Origin: Gyrodactylus bullatarudis
Taxonomy: Eukaryota > Platyhelminthes > Monogenea > Gyrodactylidea > Gyrodactylidae
Assembly: GCA_012064415.1 (NCBI GenBank)
Contig: SSNU01000091.1
Coordinates: 46,644-110,643, forward strand
Reading direction: 5' to 3'
Length of the DNA stretch: 64,000 bases
Shown here: in pieces, positions 12,784 through 24,255 of the stretch
Numbering within the stretch: the stretch's first letter is position 1
How the letters are laid out: the number at the start of each line of letters is the position of its first letter
The notes under the pieces: model-generated
What the model was told of the DNA's origin: nothing
Seen by the model: the letters and a program-made list of their open reading frames with translations, nothing else
The model's database searches: none
Position numbers and translations under genes: made by a program

Positions 12784-12934
12784 TCTATAGATTATTGTTA
12801 ATAATAATCATCTGTAGAAGTGATTTGAAGACAATTTATAAAATTTTTTTGATTGTGTATATCATTAAAAAAAGCTAAATTAAACTTTGTTCTTTTTCTT
12901 AATCCGATTGGCGCAGGTTCAGTTTTTTTTCAAA
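12784..12934. promoter_or_regulatory. 151-bp divergent intergenic region, SPNS / SPIN90
   Basis: The two start codons point away from each other across 151 bp, so both core promoters must lie here or inside the genes. No specific motif identified. Confidence 0.45.
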
Positions 12935-15900
12935 ATGTATAAATCTTTACATCCGTATGATGGGAAATATGAGGGCTCACTAGGATTTAGCATTGGAGAA
13001 AACTTCCTAAGTCTAAGGAAGGAAAACGAACATTGGTCTTTGGTCGTTGATAAGAATAGCAGAATTGGTTATGTTCCAAACAATTGTCTTCAAGAAATAT
13101 TTGTAAATCATTATTCGTAAATTATTGTTTAGAACTGTGATCCAAAAATAACGCTAGATTTTATTGATAATGGATTTCAAGCGCTTGTATCAAAAAAAGC
13201 TTCTCAGATCAAAAATTCTTCTTCAATTTTCAAAGAATTGGTCAATTTACGCATGGAACTCTTGGCCGCTTCACAAGTTGAAGAATTTCGAGCATCTTCA
13301 GACGAAACAAAAAGTCAATTTATCGAAGGAACCTCACTTAAATTTGTTGATATTCTCCGCAGAAAAACAGGATCCGATTATTTCGTTTGTTTAGAATCTT
13401 TAAATTCCATTGTTGATCTCATGAATCAGATTTTCCCGAATAACCAAAATGAAATGGAATTAATTAAAAATGATCTTCTTAATTATGAGAAGACACATTC
13501 CCCAGAAAACTCAGATCTCACAGAATCCTTTGATGCAAAGCTCATTGAAAAATATTTGAGTTTCATAGAGAAACGTTTGGATAACAAACAAGAGTCCGAA
13601 TGGAGCCTTCACGAAGACTACTACGACGTTAAGAAGAATCTCAATGATTTTCTTGCCTTGATATACAATGCTAATCCAAAGACAATCCGAATGAAAATAA
13701 AGGAACGTAATTTTCGTATTTATGAAATGCTTGTTGAAATGTATAGAGATGAAAAACGAATGGTTATTCGAACTCTCCTCCTTCTCTGTATTGTTGGCCT
13801 ATGTCAAATTGATAAACAATGTCTAAACTTTGTATGCTCCTCTATTCTTATGGTAGAGTTGATTCGGGAAATATCACAACTGGCCCCCATAAATCGTGAG
13901 TAATTTCAATTTTCTTTCATTTGAGTTTGGAACCAAATTCAATCAATATCACAATAGACAGAGGTGCAATGTTTTTGAGTTTACATCAGATAGTTTAATA
14001 AAAATTTATTGAATATTTTCATAGTAACCTTCAAGTAAAAATAAATCCTACCAATAAGTATCAATAAATATTAAAAGCATTCTACATCAACTGCCTAGCT
14101 TTTCTTGAAAATTTTTTCATTGTATATCTTACGTAATAAAATACAAACTTATTTACCTATCAAAATTTTAATAAAATAATAATTCCAGATCAGTCCCATT
14201 ACATCACATGTCTCAGGGTCTTATCGATGCTGCTAGCGAATTGCAAGGAGATCTCAATACAAGTAATGAGTGAGTTTTTTCCGGTTGAATACATAAATTT
14301 CTCAACGTTCAATGTTGATAACTAAAATCAGCCTCCACTATTTATATCTTTCACGCTATTTTATCCTAGTCAGTTGGGAGAATACGAGGATTGGACAAGA
14401 TGTAAAGTTAATCAGGAGTTACATCATTTCCTAAATCTCATTATAGGTTTTCGAGTCTTGTTGATTTTTTGATGCAATTTTCGATAACTCAAGTCTCTAA
14501 TTTTTCTAGGTAATTTATCAAAGGATTTTTTCACAAATCTCCTCATGAAAATATCGCCAGAGGGAGTCTTTCTAACGGAAACTCCGGAAGATGAAGCGGC
14601 CAAAAGAAGATCAAACTCTGTAAGATATTTTTCCATCCAAATCTTGTCTATCAAGCATAATTATCTTAACCCTTCATGTCCCATTGTTCCACCAGTGGAA
14701 CACAACTTTTTCTTGAGCGATAATTTTAACTGAAAGATACCTAAAACACTTTGTTTATCCCTCATTAGAAAGGAAATTTATTAAACTACAAAATCATGTA
14801 TAAGCCATAAAGATAGGTTACTTGAAGAAGGGTGATTTTTTGAAAATAAGGTGGCTTTCAAAAAGGAATTCAGATTCGGAATCAGCGTAATTATTTTGGT
14901 TAGGTGGCAAATTTTCTCATTTGTGTGATGAAAAAAATAATTTGGGACGTGAAGGGTTAAACTATAATTTAAGTCTAAACTTACATGGTCTGGTCAAACA
15001 AAAACCGAATGAATCTAATCAATAAAGGTCAATTCTGTATATTTCACCTGGTCATTTCACTCATTGATTAGAAATATTTCATCGACTGTTGCTCTTAGAA
15101 AATGAACAGCATATTCACCTGTTCTTTAAGCATATCTCTATTCTAAGTATTTCAATTTAACTGTATAGATTATGTCGAAATGATTTATCTGGAAATATAT
15201 AGATAAAATATACTTGAAAAACATTAATACATATTCTCTACATTCCTTCTAGTAGTTGTTGTGCGATTCCTCACTTTTGTTGAGTCCTTTTCATAAACTT
15301 CCTATCCAAAAATCTATCTAGGTGTGGGTTATCTAGGAATTTCTTCTGATTGATTGACTGGCATCGTTGAGTTAAATTTTTCAACATTCCTTTCATAGCT
15401 ATGAATGGGAGATGGATACAGGGTACACATTTTAGACTATTCTGTAACTCATTTCATTACAACTCATTTCTGGTTGATCTAAACCAAGTTGACATGAAGT
15501 TGAGAATTTACCTTAATTAATAATACATAAAGTCAAGGGAAAATTTATTTTTTGAATTCCATAATGAAAAGATCACACGAGTTGTTGAGATAAGAAAAAT
15601 TTAAGGTGGTTTTTTAAATTACGAAAATGCATCGATGAAAATTCTATCGATTTTGAAGATTTTAAAGAAATTTGATATTTGTGATCAATAGGGCCAAAAA
15701 TTTACAAATTTCGAATTTTAGCTCAATTACTTCTAAATCGTAGGAATTTTCTTTCAAAAACTAATTTGGGTCAAGGATAAAAAAGTTTTTAGCACATAAT
15801 TTTACATATATCTGTATACTTAATTAAATAAAAGGTGACAAAATTGGATGTAATTCACAGTAGTAAAATACAGGTTGAATATAGTACATGTCAGTCACAC

Positions 15901-18900
15901 ATTCCTTCTCTATCTCTCTTTGTTTGATGATGTAAGCCCCTTATTATTAACCCTAAGAACTTAATAAAAACAGCATTTTCAAATCTAAATATCTTTGTTT
16001 AGAAGAAAGATATTTGAACATTTCAAAATGCTATCAGTATTAGAAAATTGCACTCTTTAAGATGATCTAAGTTTCAGAATTATGTGTTGAATAATAAGCG
16101 AGACAGAATATGATTAAATCACCTGCTATAATTTTGATTTACTCGATTAAAAAGTTTCACATTTCTTTATTAAAAACAAAAGTTACATAGGTATTTGATC
16201 CTGGTAACAAGTGTTCCCCTGAAGCTCATTTCCTTTCAGAAACAAATGATATCTTTCTTCGCTTATCATCAAACAAAGAGAGATAGAGAAGGAATGTGTG
16301 ACTGACATGTACTAGTAGGTAAGACGCACCATTTTGGACTTGGAAAAATTTACACTTATTCTACTCCATTACCGATAATTTTATATAATACCCAAATTAT
16401 GTTTGAAATGTGTCAGAATTTATTGAAAAATTCCTTACTTAAGAATACATATGACAAGTTTTTCGTACATATTTTTGTGGCCCTAGTGATCAAAATCAGC
16501 AATTTCTTCTATTTCAATACCTCATGGGCTAATTTCCTGATGGAATTAAAAATAATTAATATTTTGGTTCCTGACTTTCCGGGAGAAAAATGCATTGAGA
16601 TTTTCGTAAAAATAGTAAATTCCCCCTTTGTTCATATTAATAATAACAAAATCTAACCTTTAATTATCCTATATAGATATCAGATCGAAAGTCGATAAAC
16701 TTGAACAATCTATCCATCAAAGAGAAGTTTTTCCTCGGCCAGTTAGACGAGGCAGCATTCTCCTTCATAGTCTCAGCAAATAAACACATGGACGTGAATG
16801 ATGAGATGAGTCCTCTTGTCGAGTGCATCCGAGACAATTTGAGCTTGTCAAAAAAGATTTTGGAGAATCTCCTCATTAATTTCAACTGGGAAAGTGAGTT
16901 TTTTTATTGATAAATTATGATTATTCCTCAATGTGAATCTACATTGGAGATATGTAACGAAAAACATTTTTTCTGACTCTCCTCCTTCTATCCAGTTACC
17001 AGATTTGTAAATTTTCATTCAATTCTACTAGCCCTTTACTATGATGTTGTTTTATTCACATATTCTTTGAAGATTTTCGAAAATTACAAAATTACAATTC
17101 ATTACTATTCAATGAATGAAATCTTTGAATATTATAATGCGATTTCGAGGCTTATTTCAACAATATTACAGCTCAGCAGACTTTCTGTACTTTTTATAGG
17201 AGATTATAATATTCAACTGATAAAGGCTTTCAACTACCACCACCCTTTTCTTTGAACATTCTTTTTTTACAATGACCATTCTTTGTTTTTATTTTAGAAA
17301 GGTCACATTTCAAAAATAATAATAAATTGAAATTCAATTATAGAATTTAAAAATTTCAATTTTGCTTCGCTAAGGTATAAAACCTAATGTAATCGACCTA
17401 ATTGGAAATCTCTGGGGACTTTTAGCTCAAAAAGTCTATGCGTTTTATCAATACATCTATGCCCAATAGACGCTTGGTAGAGATTCTTGTACTTCACCTT
17501 AAACTTTAATGAAAATAGTAATGATATATTTTTGCATTTATGAATGAATCAAATCGAAACAAAATTACAAAATTTGATTTTGGCGTATCCTCCTCAATCG
17601 AATGAGGTGTTTTGCAAATTCATATCATTTAACATGACCATACAAGATCAATTTTTCAAGTGAAAACATTTTTATGGCCATCACTATGTTATATATTTTT
17701 GAATTTCTGATGATGAAAAATAGTTATAATTACTATCAGGGATTCCACAAAAAAACCCACGTCATCTCAGTCATTTAGATCGAATATCTTTCAATACAGA
17801 AACCATTTTCTGAAAAAATTTTCTACCTACTTTTTCTGCTATAACAGAATTGGCCTTTAAATTGACTTCTCTAAATATAGTAATTGATGCACCATCAGTT
17901 ATCTTTCAATTATTTCATCATTTTAATTCTATACTTCTATTTGCAAATTGAAATGTATGAGAATGAGTCTTGGATACTAATTTTCTCAGGAGTTATCGAT
18001 TTCCTCTTTCAAAATCAGTTCAAGAAAGTTATTTGAGCATAAAGGGTCTGACTGTTACTGGGGTTGCTCTTACCTCTTTGTTCCTTTGATCTAGATCTTT
18101 GAGCAGAAAAACTTTATCAATCAGTATTCAACTCAGAATTTTGTTAATCACGTACACACCTATTCAACTCTATTCAATATATACAATATTTTTCTCCGGA
18201 TGGCCAGGAATAAATTTGTTCTTTGAATTAAAAGTGCATAGAATTCGAATAAGCAAGCAATATATATAGGGCAGTAACTTTGTAAATTTTGCTATTTTGG
18301 ATATGATGGATAGAATTTTAATACGAATTAGCCACTATAAATTTTGCTCCTCTAAGACTTGTGATAGTCGAGATAATTTTGCTATTAAGATATGCCATGC
18401 CCAATTATTGCTAATCCTTTTCCGCAAGCCCACGATAGATAATGCTGAGATTTAAACTTAGACTTAAACTTCTTCTTTCTTTTCGGAAGAAATCATAACA
18501 AGACCAAACCCCCTTACAATGCAGACCTCTTTGACGAATTCAATTCAGCGAGGTCTTTCTAGTAAAATAAAAGAGTCCAAAGATTCAATAGATTTTTAGT
18601 ATAGACATTTGAAGAGAGCGGGAATCCCTCTCTTTTATTTCGGAAAGATTTTCATTGTTCAATATCCCTGTATATGAAGGAGAGTGGGCGAAAATATTAC
18701 TTGACATTTTATTATCTTGATCGATAAACTATTGAAAATTTATGGAAAATAATAAATAATGATTTTATTCTTTCCACGAAAATATCTTTTAAAGACAATC
18801 CCAAAAGGGATTTGTTCCTTTTTGAGCTCGAGAATTAACAATCTTTCATTTCCAACTAAAATTATTATCGATAAATAAAATTGAAAAAAAGTAAAAAAAA

Positions 18901-21900
18901 CTGTGAAATCGTAAAATTTATGTTTCTGAATGAAAACTTTTTTCTACTGACGGAATGGTGAGTCTATACCTTTTTCAGATGATGATTTCGCAAAGTTTCA
19001 ATAGAACATTGTGAATTTTCAAATCGTTTCCATAATATAGTTTCTATCGTAAAAAGTTTTTAAAAATATATATTTGAGATATTCAATATATTATATTGCC
19101 TAAAGATTGAAGACAACAGAATCGATTTATTTGGTTTTATTCACTCGGAAAATTTTTTTTCAATCTTGTAATCTACCTGTTCTTATTATTATTTCCTTAC
19201 AAAATCAATAGATGATGTAACAAACTTTGACGGCCTCAAATTGATAAACTCTCTGCAATCGGCTGATTTCACAATTGACAAGCGACATTTTATCGATCCA
19301 GCAGACAACCTCATTGAGATTGAATCGAATAAATTCAAGAGGAACTCTTCCATAGTTCTTGACTACAATTGTTCCAGAGTAAGTCTCAAATATAGAGAAT
19401 ATTATTTCCGGTTCAATAGGTTAACTTGTCGCTTGAGTGGTACTATTTTTACTATTTTGCATCGGAAGTTGTATGACATAGAAAGTGATAAAAAAGAGTT
19501 CAAAAGTAGCCTAGAACCAGGAATTATAAATTACCAAGTATTAATCTTTTAAATTACTAATTTTAGCAACTTGAAATCTTAAGCAAATAACGATTTCTGA
19601 TTGGTTCTTGAAATACTGACCATTCAAAATGCGTTTAAAAAATCAATTCAATTCATATACACGTACTACTTTCAAAACATTATCATGCTTCTGAAACAGT
19701 TATTAGTAATAATTCAATAGTAAATATTTGCGGTCACACTTTAGAAATTTTGTGCTCACTTAACCGATTGACTGGTCTTCAGAAGGCTCTAAAACAATAA
19801 TTACAATAAAGCACTAAAAGTAGTATATTTTCGTATATTCTTCGATTTTTCAGCTTCTATTTCTTAGGCTCTGATAATGATAGATTATTTCTGTAAACAA
19901 GTTCAATTATCATTTGTATTTTCAGCCGATCGAATCAGACTCCTTAACTATTCCAAAACATCCGACTCGACGATTCCTATTCGATTTAATGCGACATTCA
20001 GATATTGTCAAGGTCTTCTATCGCAACGACATTGAAGTGGCCATTCGCATTCTACTCAGGCATATCTCTGATCTCTCTGATGACCGAGATGTAAGTGTTA
20101 GGATTTAATTCCTATTTCTTTTGATTAGAATCAAGGCTTACATGTCCGTTTGATTTCTCAAGAATTTTTCAATCAAACTATAATTTCTTTGAGCTCAAAG
20201 AATCTATTTTCTTGTCTAATGTTAGTCCAAAGTTAATTCTATTTGATTTTTGAGTAGTAAATCAAAAATGTAACTATAGTGTCTCACATATTAATTCGAC
20301 CAACTTGAGTCATTTTCTTGAAGCAATTAAATGCAGACATTCAAGATCATCATTTAACAAAGAATTCGGTTTCGGCTGCAGAAATTCATGGAAATAAAGT
20401 CGAATTTTTTGCATTTTTGAAATACGAAAAGTTGTCTAATTTTGGTCAGATTGAATTTTTTCAGAAATTTTTTTTAATTTCCACATTACAATGAAATTCG
20501 AGAAATATTGAGTTTTATGTCTCTATTAGGTTTAAATGAATTTTAATGATTTCTTTCTTTGATCAAAAGTATTTTGATCTTTAATAACAAAAGAGTGCTC
20601 ATCTTCACGAAAGAGCACTCTTGATTGTAGTCAGCAGAGAAAAAGTCTAGTCATAGTGATAGAGCGATCATTTAATCTAATCTGCTCTGAAGAAGCTAAA
20701 ATTTTGTGTGTTGGCCATTTATTATTTATTTCTTGTAGAGATGGCATAATAATGTTATTCACACAACTACCATCTCTCTCTCTGAGAGAGAGTAATAGTA
20801 ACATAATATAAACATTAATATTACATCATCAGTTTATATTATTCAGAGAGTCCTCAGGTTACTTGTCCAACCACTACCTTAAGTGTGTTTTTTCTACCTC
20901 TTGCATGGACGAAATAAACTTCTTTTTGGGAGTTATTTTATGCATATTTGTAGATACTAAAATACTACAATACTTTTACAAAATCAATTTGGGATTTACT
21001 CAAAATAAACTCACAAGTAAACGTTTTAAAATATAGACAATATTAGATTGTCTTTCAGGTAATGGACAGTAAAAATGGAAATTATCTCAAACAACAGTAT
21101 TTTATTCAAAGTACTTTGTTCATGTTGTCTTACTTTTCACACTTACTTTTAGTTAAACCTTTTTTGAGCATAACATTTTTGACTTTAATTTGAAAAAAAT
21201 ATTTTACTTTTGACTACACTTTCTTCCATATTTTACACATAGTCAAATTAGTCTACACTTTCTTCAATTTTACGTTTTCGAAAAGGATTATGATATTCTA
21301 AAATTCTTTAACTTAAAATAATCCCTATGAAGGATAACATGGTCGTCTCCTGAGTACAATTTCCACTCATAAGGAATTAAGTAAAGGTCTTCAACCAAGG
21401 CGAATATCTTCACTTTTCATGCTTGGAAAAGTGTCAATTCCATTTATGACTTTAGCATCATGTTTCTTTGATAACTTCAAAAGATAGTGCCTTTGCGCAA
21501 CCTTTTACTTTCAATAAATTTACGCCTTGAATAATGCGATCGGTTTCTTTTCTTGTTAAGCTAGATGTGCAGTTTGATTCTGTGAGACTTAATAAGTGGA
21601 AATTATACCCAAGCGACGACCATGTAAGTGTGAAAAGTAAGATAACATGACCAAAAAAACCAAGTACTTTGAATAAAATAAAATCTCATTGTTTGAGATA
21701 ATTCCCATTTTTTACCGTCCATTGCCTGATTTCCCATTTTCCCGGTGAAGGTTTCAGTGAAAAGGGTAAATATTTCCCATTCTCACTAGTGATTTCCGTC
21801 CATTCATTGATTTTCCATATATACGTCTTACTTTTATGTAACACTTTGATTGAATTGTATTAGGATTATTGAAAATAGTCATCTTTTTTTAGTTACGAAA

Positions 21901-22395
21901 TATTTGTCTTTTTTTAATACTAAATACCAGGATCGCCAATAGACAAGGCAACCAAAAATGGTCGTAGAGATTTTAGGAAACTGTCTATTTGAGTCTAGAT
22001 CCCATGTTCAGACAAATTTTACTACTAGAAAATTAAGCGTTAATTGTGATGATCCGAGATCAGCTCAGTCTAACAGCTTATTCAAAGAGATTGAATGGGG
22101 ATGATTGGTTTTTTTGTCTATGGGAATTTTTCTTTCTTGAATTGTAGAAGAAAAGAATTTCATCTCTGCTTTTCATTTAATCTATTAGCTGTTACTGGAA
22201 TATTTATCAATATTGGAAATTTTACTCGTCAACGTGTCCATTCATCATGCCTCGATTTTATCTTGTCATCTCCAGATGATTGACGAGACTCTCGAATTAA
22301 TCAAGGAACGTTCGGAGGATTACACTGCCAACTCTGTGAATGACAGTATTAAAACAATTGTAAACTCCATAAAAGATCGTCTGTCTTCCATTTAA
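12935..22395 (+). CDS. NCKIPSD: SPIN90/NCKIPSD (SH3 protein interacting with Nck), complete
   Basis: SPIN90/WISH binds Arp2/3 and starts linear actin filaments; it also binds Nck, N-WASP and endocytic SH3 partners. Exons: 12935-13102, 13133-13895, 14189-14269, 14510-14619, 16677-16893, 19212-19378, 19926-20090, 22189-22395, all phase-consistent, 625 aa (human 722). The SH3 domain fills residues 1-55 (MYKSLHPYDG, HWSLVV, GYVPNNCL). The C-terminal armadillo-like part follows the human order: SEWSLHEDYYDV, then YEMLVEMYRDEKRMVIRTLL, HYITCLRVLSML, DFFTNLLM, and IRILLRHISDLSDD followed by LLLEYLSILEI. The Pro-rich linker of vertebrates is short or missing. Residues of exon 6 look like an insertion relative to human. 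Intron 1 is 30 nt (13103-13132); later introns reach 2.3 kb and carry several transposon relics. Confidence 0.93.
14670..14956. mobile_element. Non-autonomous piggyBac-type MITE flanked by TTAA
   Basis: TTAA at 14666-14669 and 14957-14960 flank a 287-bp element whose ends are CCCTTCATGTCCC and GGGACGTGAAGGG. TTAA targets and CCCT starts are piggyBac hallmarks. A related copy is at 28381-28526. It lies in SPIN90 intron 4. Confidence 0.75.
15884..16312. mobile_element. TA-flanked MITE with about 50-bp inverted ends
   Basis: The ends GTACATGTCAGTCACACATT and its complement extend to about 50 nearly identical bp at each side (15884-15933, 16264-16312). TA dinucleotides lie directly outside at 15882-15883 and 16313-16314. 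The TA duplication suggests mobilisation by a Tc1/mariner-type transposase. 429 bp, non-coding, in SPIN90 intron 4. Confidence 0.8.
17391..17450 (+). pseudogene. Fossil fragment of a Tc1-like transposase
   Basis: One frame reads PNVIDLIGNLWGLLAQKVYA, which parallels SPDLNPIENLWGLLSQRVYG of the intact Tc1 ORF in this window. The catalytic Glu position has become Gly (ENLW to GNLW). Surrounding sequence has no open frame. It lies in SPIN90 intron 5. Confidence 0.6.
20285..20302. repeat. Relic of a Tc1 inverted-repeat end
   Basis: CACATATTAATTCGACCA matches the outer TIR of the Tc1 element (5581-5598). No transposase is nearby, so it may be a solo end; a chance match of 18 bp is unlikely but possible. 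Confidence 0.4.
20591..20622. repeat. Short perfect hairpin
   Basis: AAGAGTGCTC and GAGCACTCTT form a 10-bp stem around a 12-nt loop in SPIN90 intron 7. Function unknown; it may be the core of a decayed foldback element. Confidence 0.4.
21057..21728. repeat. 672-bp foldback element with about 105-bp arms
   Basis: The left arm begins CAGGTAATGGACAGTAAAAA and the complement of the right arm CAGGCAATGGACGGTAAAAA. Homology continues through TTATCTCAAACA and TTCAAAGTACTT to CTTACTTTTCACACTT. No coding sequence inside. It lies in SPIN90 intron 7. Confidence 0.75.
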
Positions 22396-22977
22396 CTTGA
22401 GCCCTTCCCTTTTTTCCTTAAAGTGATCAACTGCAAAAAAGAAAGATTTAAAAATATTGTTATTTACTGTAATTTATTTTATTTTTTTTACTACCCATTT
22501 TTTCGGAGAAATATCAATAAAAACAGGTTATTTCCCGCCCAAAACAACAAAAGCAATATGAATCTATATTTTTCTCTCTTCTGTTTGGTTGAGCAATGAC
22601 AAAATTAGAGATGGGGATTCGAAAAGGGTAAAAGCATTCAAAAGGAAAGTTTATCTTTCAATATGTCAATATGGCAATATAAAGTCATAATAGTTATATA
22701 ATTAATTCTGTGAATCTACAGATTTTAAAACCATTAAAATTCATGGAAGAAACATAATAAGACACCAAGGTTCAAAGTCATAAACTCATTAGGTAACATT
22801 TCAAATCATAAACACTTAATATATGCCCTATTATTTTATAGGTGAATATATTGCGCAAGATCTGCAACCCAGAAGTCAATTGTGGAAAAATTTTTGTGTA
22901 AAAAGTTATCAACACTTGAATTATTACTGAAAATCCATGAATGCATAAAATATGCCCTCAAAACGCCAAAAATTTCC

Positions 22978-23352
22978 GATAAAATTTCCAAAAATGAAAA
23001 TAACATTTTTGAGGGCTGTGGTATTTATAAATTGAAGTGTAGCTGTGATAAAAGTTATATTGGTCAAACTGGTAGGAATTTTAGAACAAGAATCAAAGAA
23101 CATAAAAACAGTATTTTGAGAAATGATAATAAGTCACATGTTTTTCAACATGTCTTAAACAATAATGGGCATAAAATAAATTTTGAGGAGGTTAAAATTC
23201 TTAGTGTGCAGAAAAACTTTAGAAAGAGGTTAATTCATGAAGCTCTAGAAATAGGCAATAATGATACTTTTAATGGAAATGTTGGTGAAGTGAACATTGA
23301 GCAGTGTTGGATTCAGCTTTTTGGCAAAAGAAGGAAGTTAAATCAAATCTGA
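22978..23352 (+). pseudogene. GIY-YIG endonuclease domain of a truncated PLE ORF
   Basis: PLE proteins join a reverse transcriptase to a C-terminal GIY-YIG nuclease; only the nuclease end survives here. Visible: GIYKLKCSCDKSYIGQTGR (GIY...YIG with the Cys pair typical of PLEs), then RTRIKEHK and a C-terminal EQCWIQLF. The open frame continues upstream into unrelated flanking DNA, so the apparent start at 22882 is not original. It is nearly identical to the copy at 63238-63608. Confidence 0.8.
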
Positions 23353-23513
23353 TGAAAAAATTATAACTCTTTTCTGTCCTGATTATCTATACTTTATTAT
23401 CATAGGTCAGCCTCTTGTATTATTCTATTCTCTCATCTGATTGGACAAAACTGATAGGTATGAGATCATGAAAGTATATAAATAGTAATTTGTTTTTTGA
23501 CAAACTTGTCGTA

Positions 23514-23558
23514 CCACTGAAGAAGGCGTGTGAAGACAATCACCGTCGAAACGTTTGG
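23514..23558 (+). ncRNA. Hammerhead ribozyme, minimal PLE type
   Basis: Core box CUGAAGA (23517-23523) and GAAA (23548-23551) are separated by a stem II that can pair GGCG with CGUC. The second box is followed by the very short stem III ACGU, then U17 at 23555. Stem I pairs CCA (23514-23516) with UGG (23556-23558). Predicted cleavage lies between 23555 and 23556. Hammerheads with one- or two-base-pair stem III are known in Penelope-like elements and usually act as dimers. No folding program was run. Confidence 0.72.
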
Positions 23559-24255
23559 ATGACCATGGCTGAGAATGCTAATATTGACCTAAGTTTTAAT
23601 AAATTTTATTATAAAAATAACGTTTTAATTTTCTCTTAAATGAACTCGATACCTTTTACAATTAGATTTATCAATGAGGAAAAAGAGCTTAGAAATTCTA
23701 GCCTAGAATATAGATAGTGCAGGTTCCAAGAAGGTTCAAAACTTTCATCTTGTTTATATATTGTACTTTAAGAGTGTAAAAATGAGTAAAATCTAAACCA
23801 ATCAGATGTGAGTTTTCGTGTTTGCCCTTAAACATTTACGTTGACTCATAAATAAACTCGATTTTCACAATTTATATAATGACAGTTTGTTCTACGCTTT
23901 CTCCATCTTACCATATTTGAGCCTATAGAAATAATCTCAAGGTGCTTTTTTTGTCTATATCAGTATTAAGTCTTAGTTAGATAATAAAAAAGTATTTGAG
24001 ACCTCACGATGATCAAGAGGTCTCTAAAGATTTTCTGGAAATAGACTCTTTTTACATCAGATTTCCTTCTGGAATGTTCAAAAAATTTAACCTTTTCTCT
24101 GTTGTAAGAAATTGCATTGTTCTCTGATTGGCTAGATTCTCAGAATATATCTAGATTGGCTACCTAATACTCGATGGAATATCTCTTTAGAGAAATTGGA
24201 GTCAATGAATATTTTTATATGATTTAGCATATTAACAAGATTTGAAAATGTCAAG

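Larger units (their letters stand above)
22978..23616 (+). mobile_element. 5'-truncated Penelope-like element (PLE) with hammerhead ribozyme
   Basis: Sequence shared with the copies at 62698-63765 begins abruptly at 22978 and ends near 23616. It contains the 3' part of a PLE ORF (GIY-YIG endonuclease), a non-coding tail and a hammerhead ribozyme. It lies between the convergent SPIN90 and VWA3-like genes. Confidence 0.8.

Noticed and set aside
16399..16656. 85-aa open frame in SPIN90 intron 4
   Set aside because: Rich in Phe, Ile and Asn as expected of AT-rich non-coding DNA; the real exon starts at 16677.
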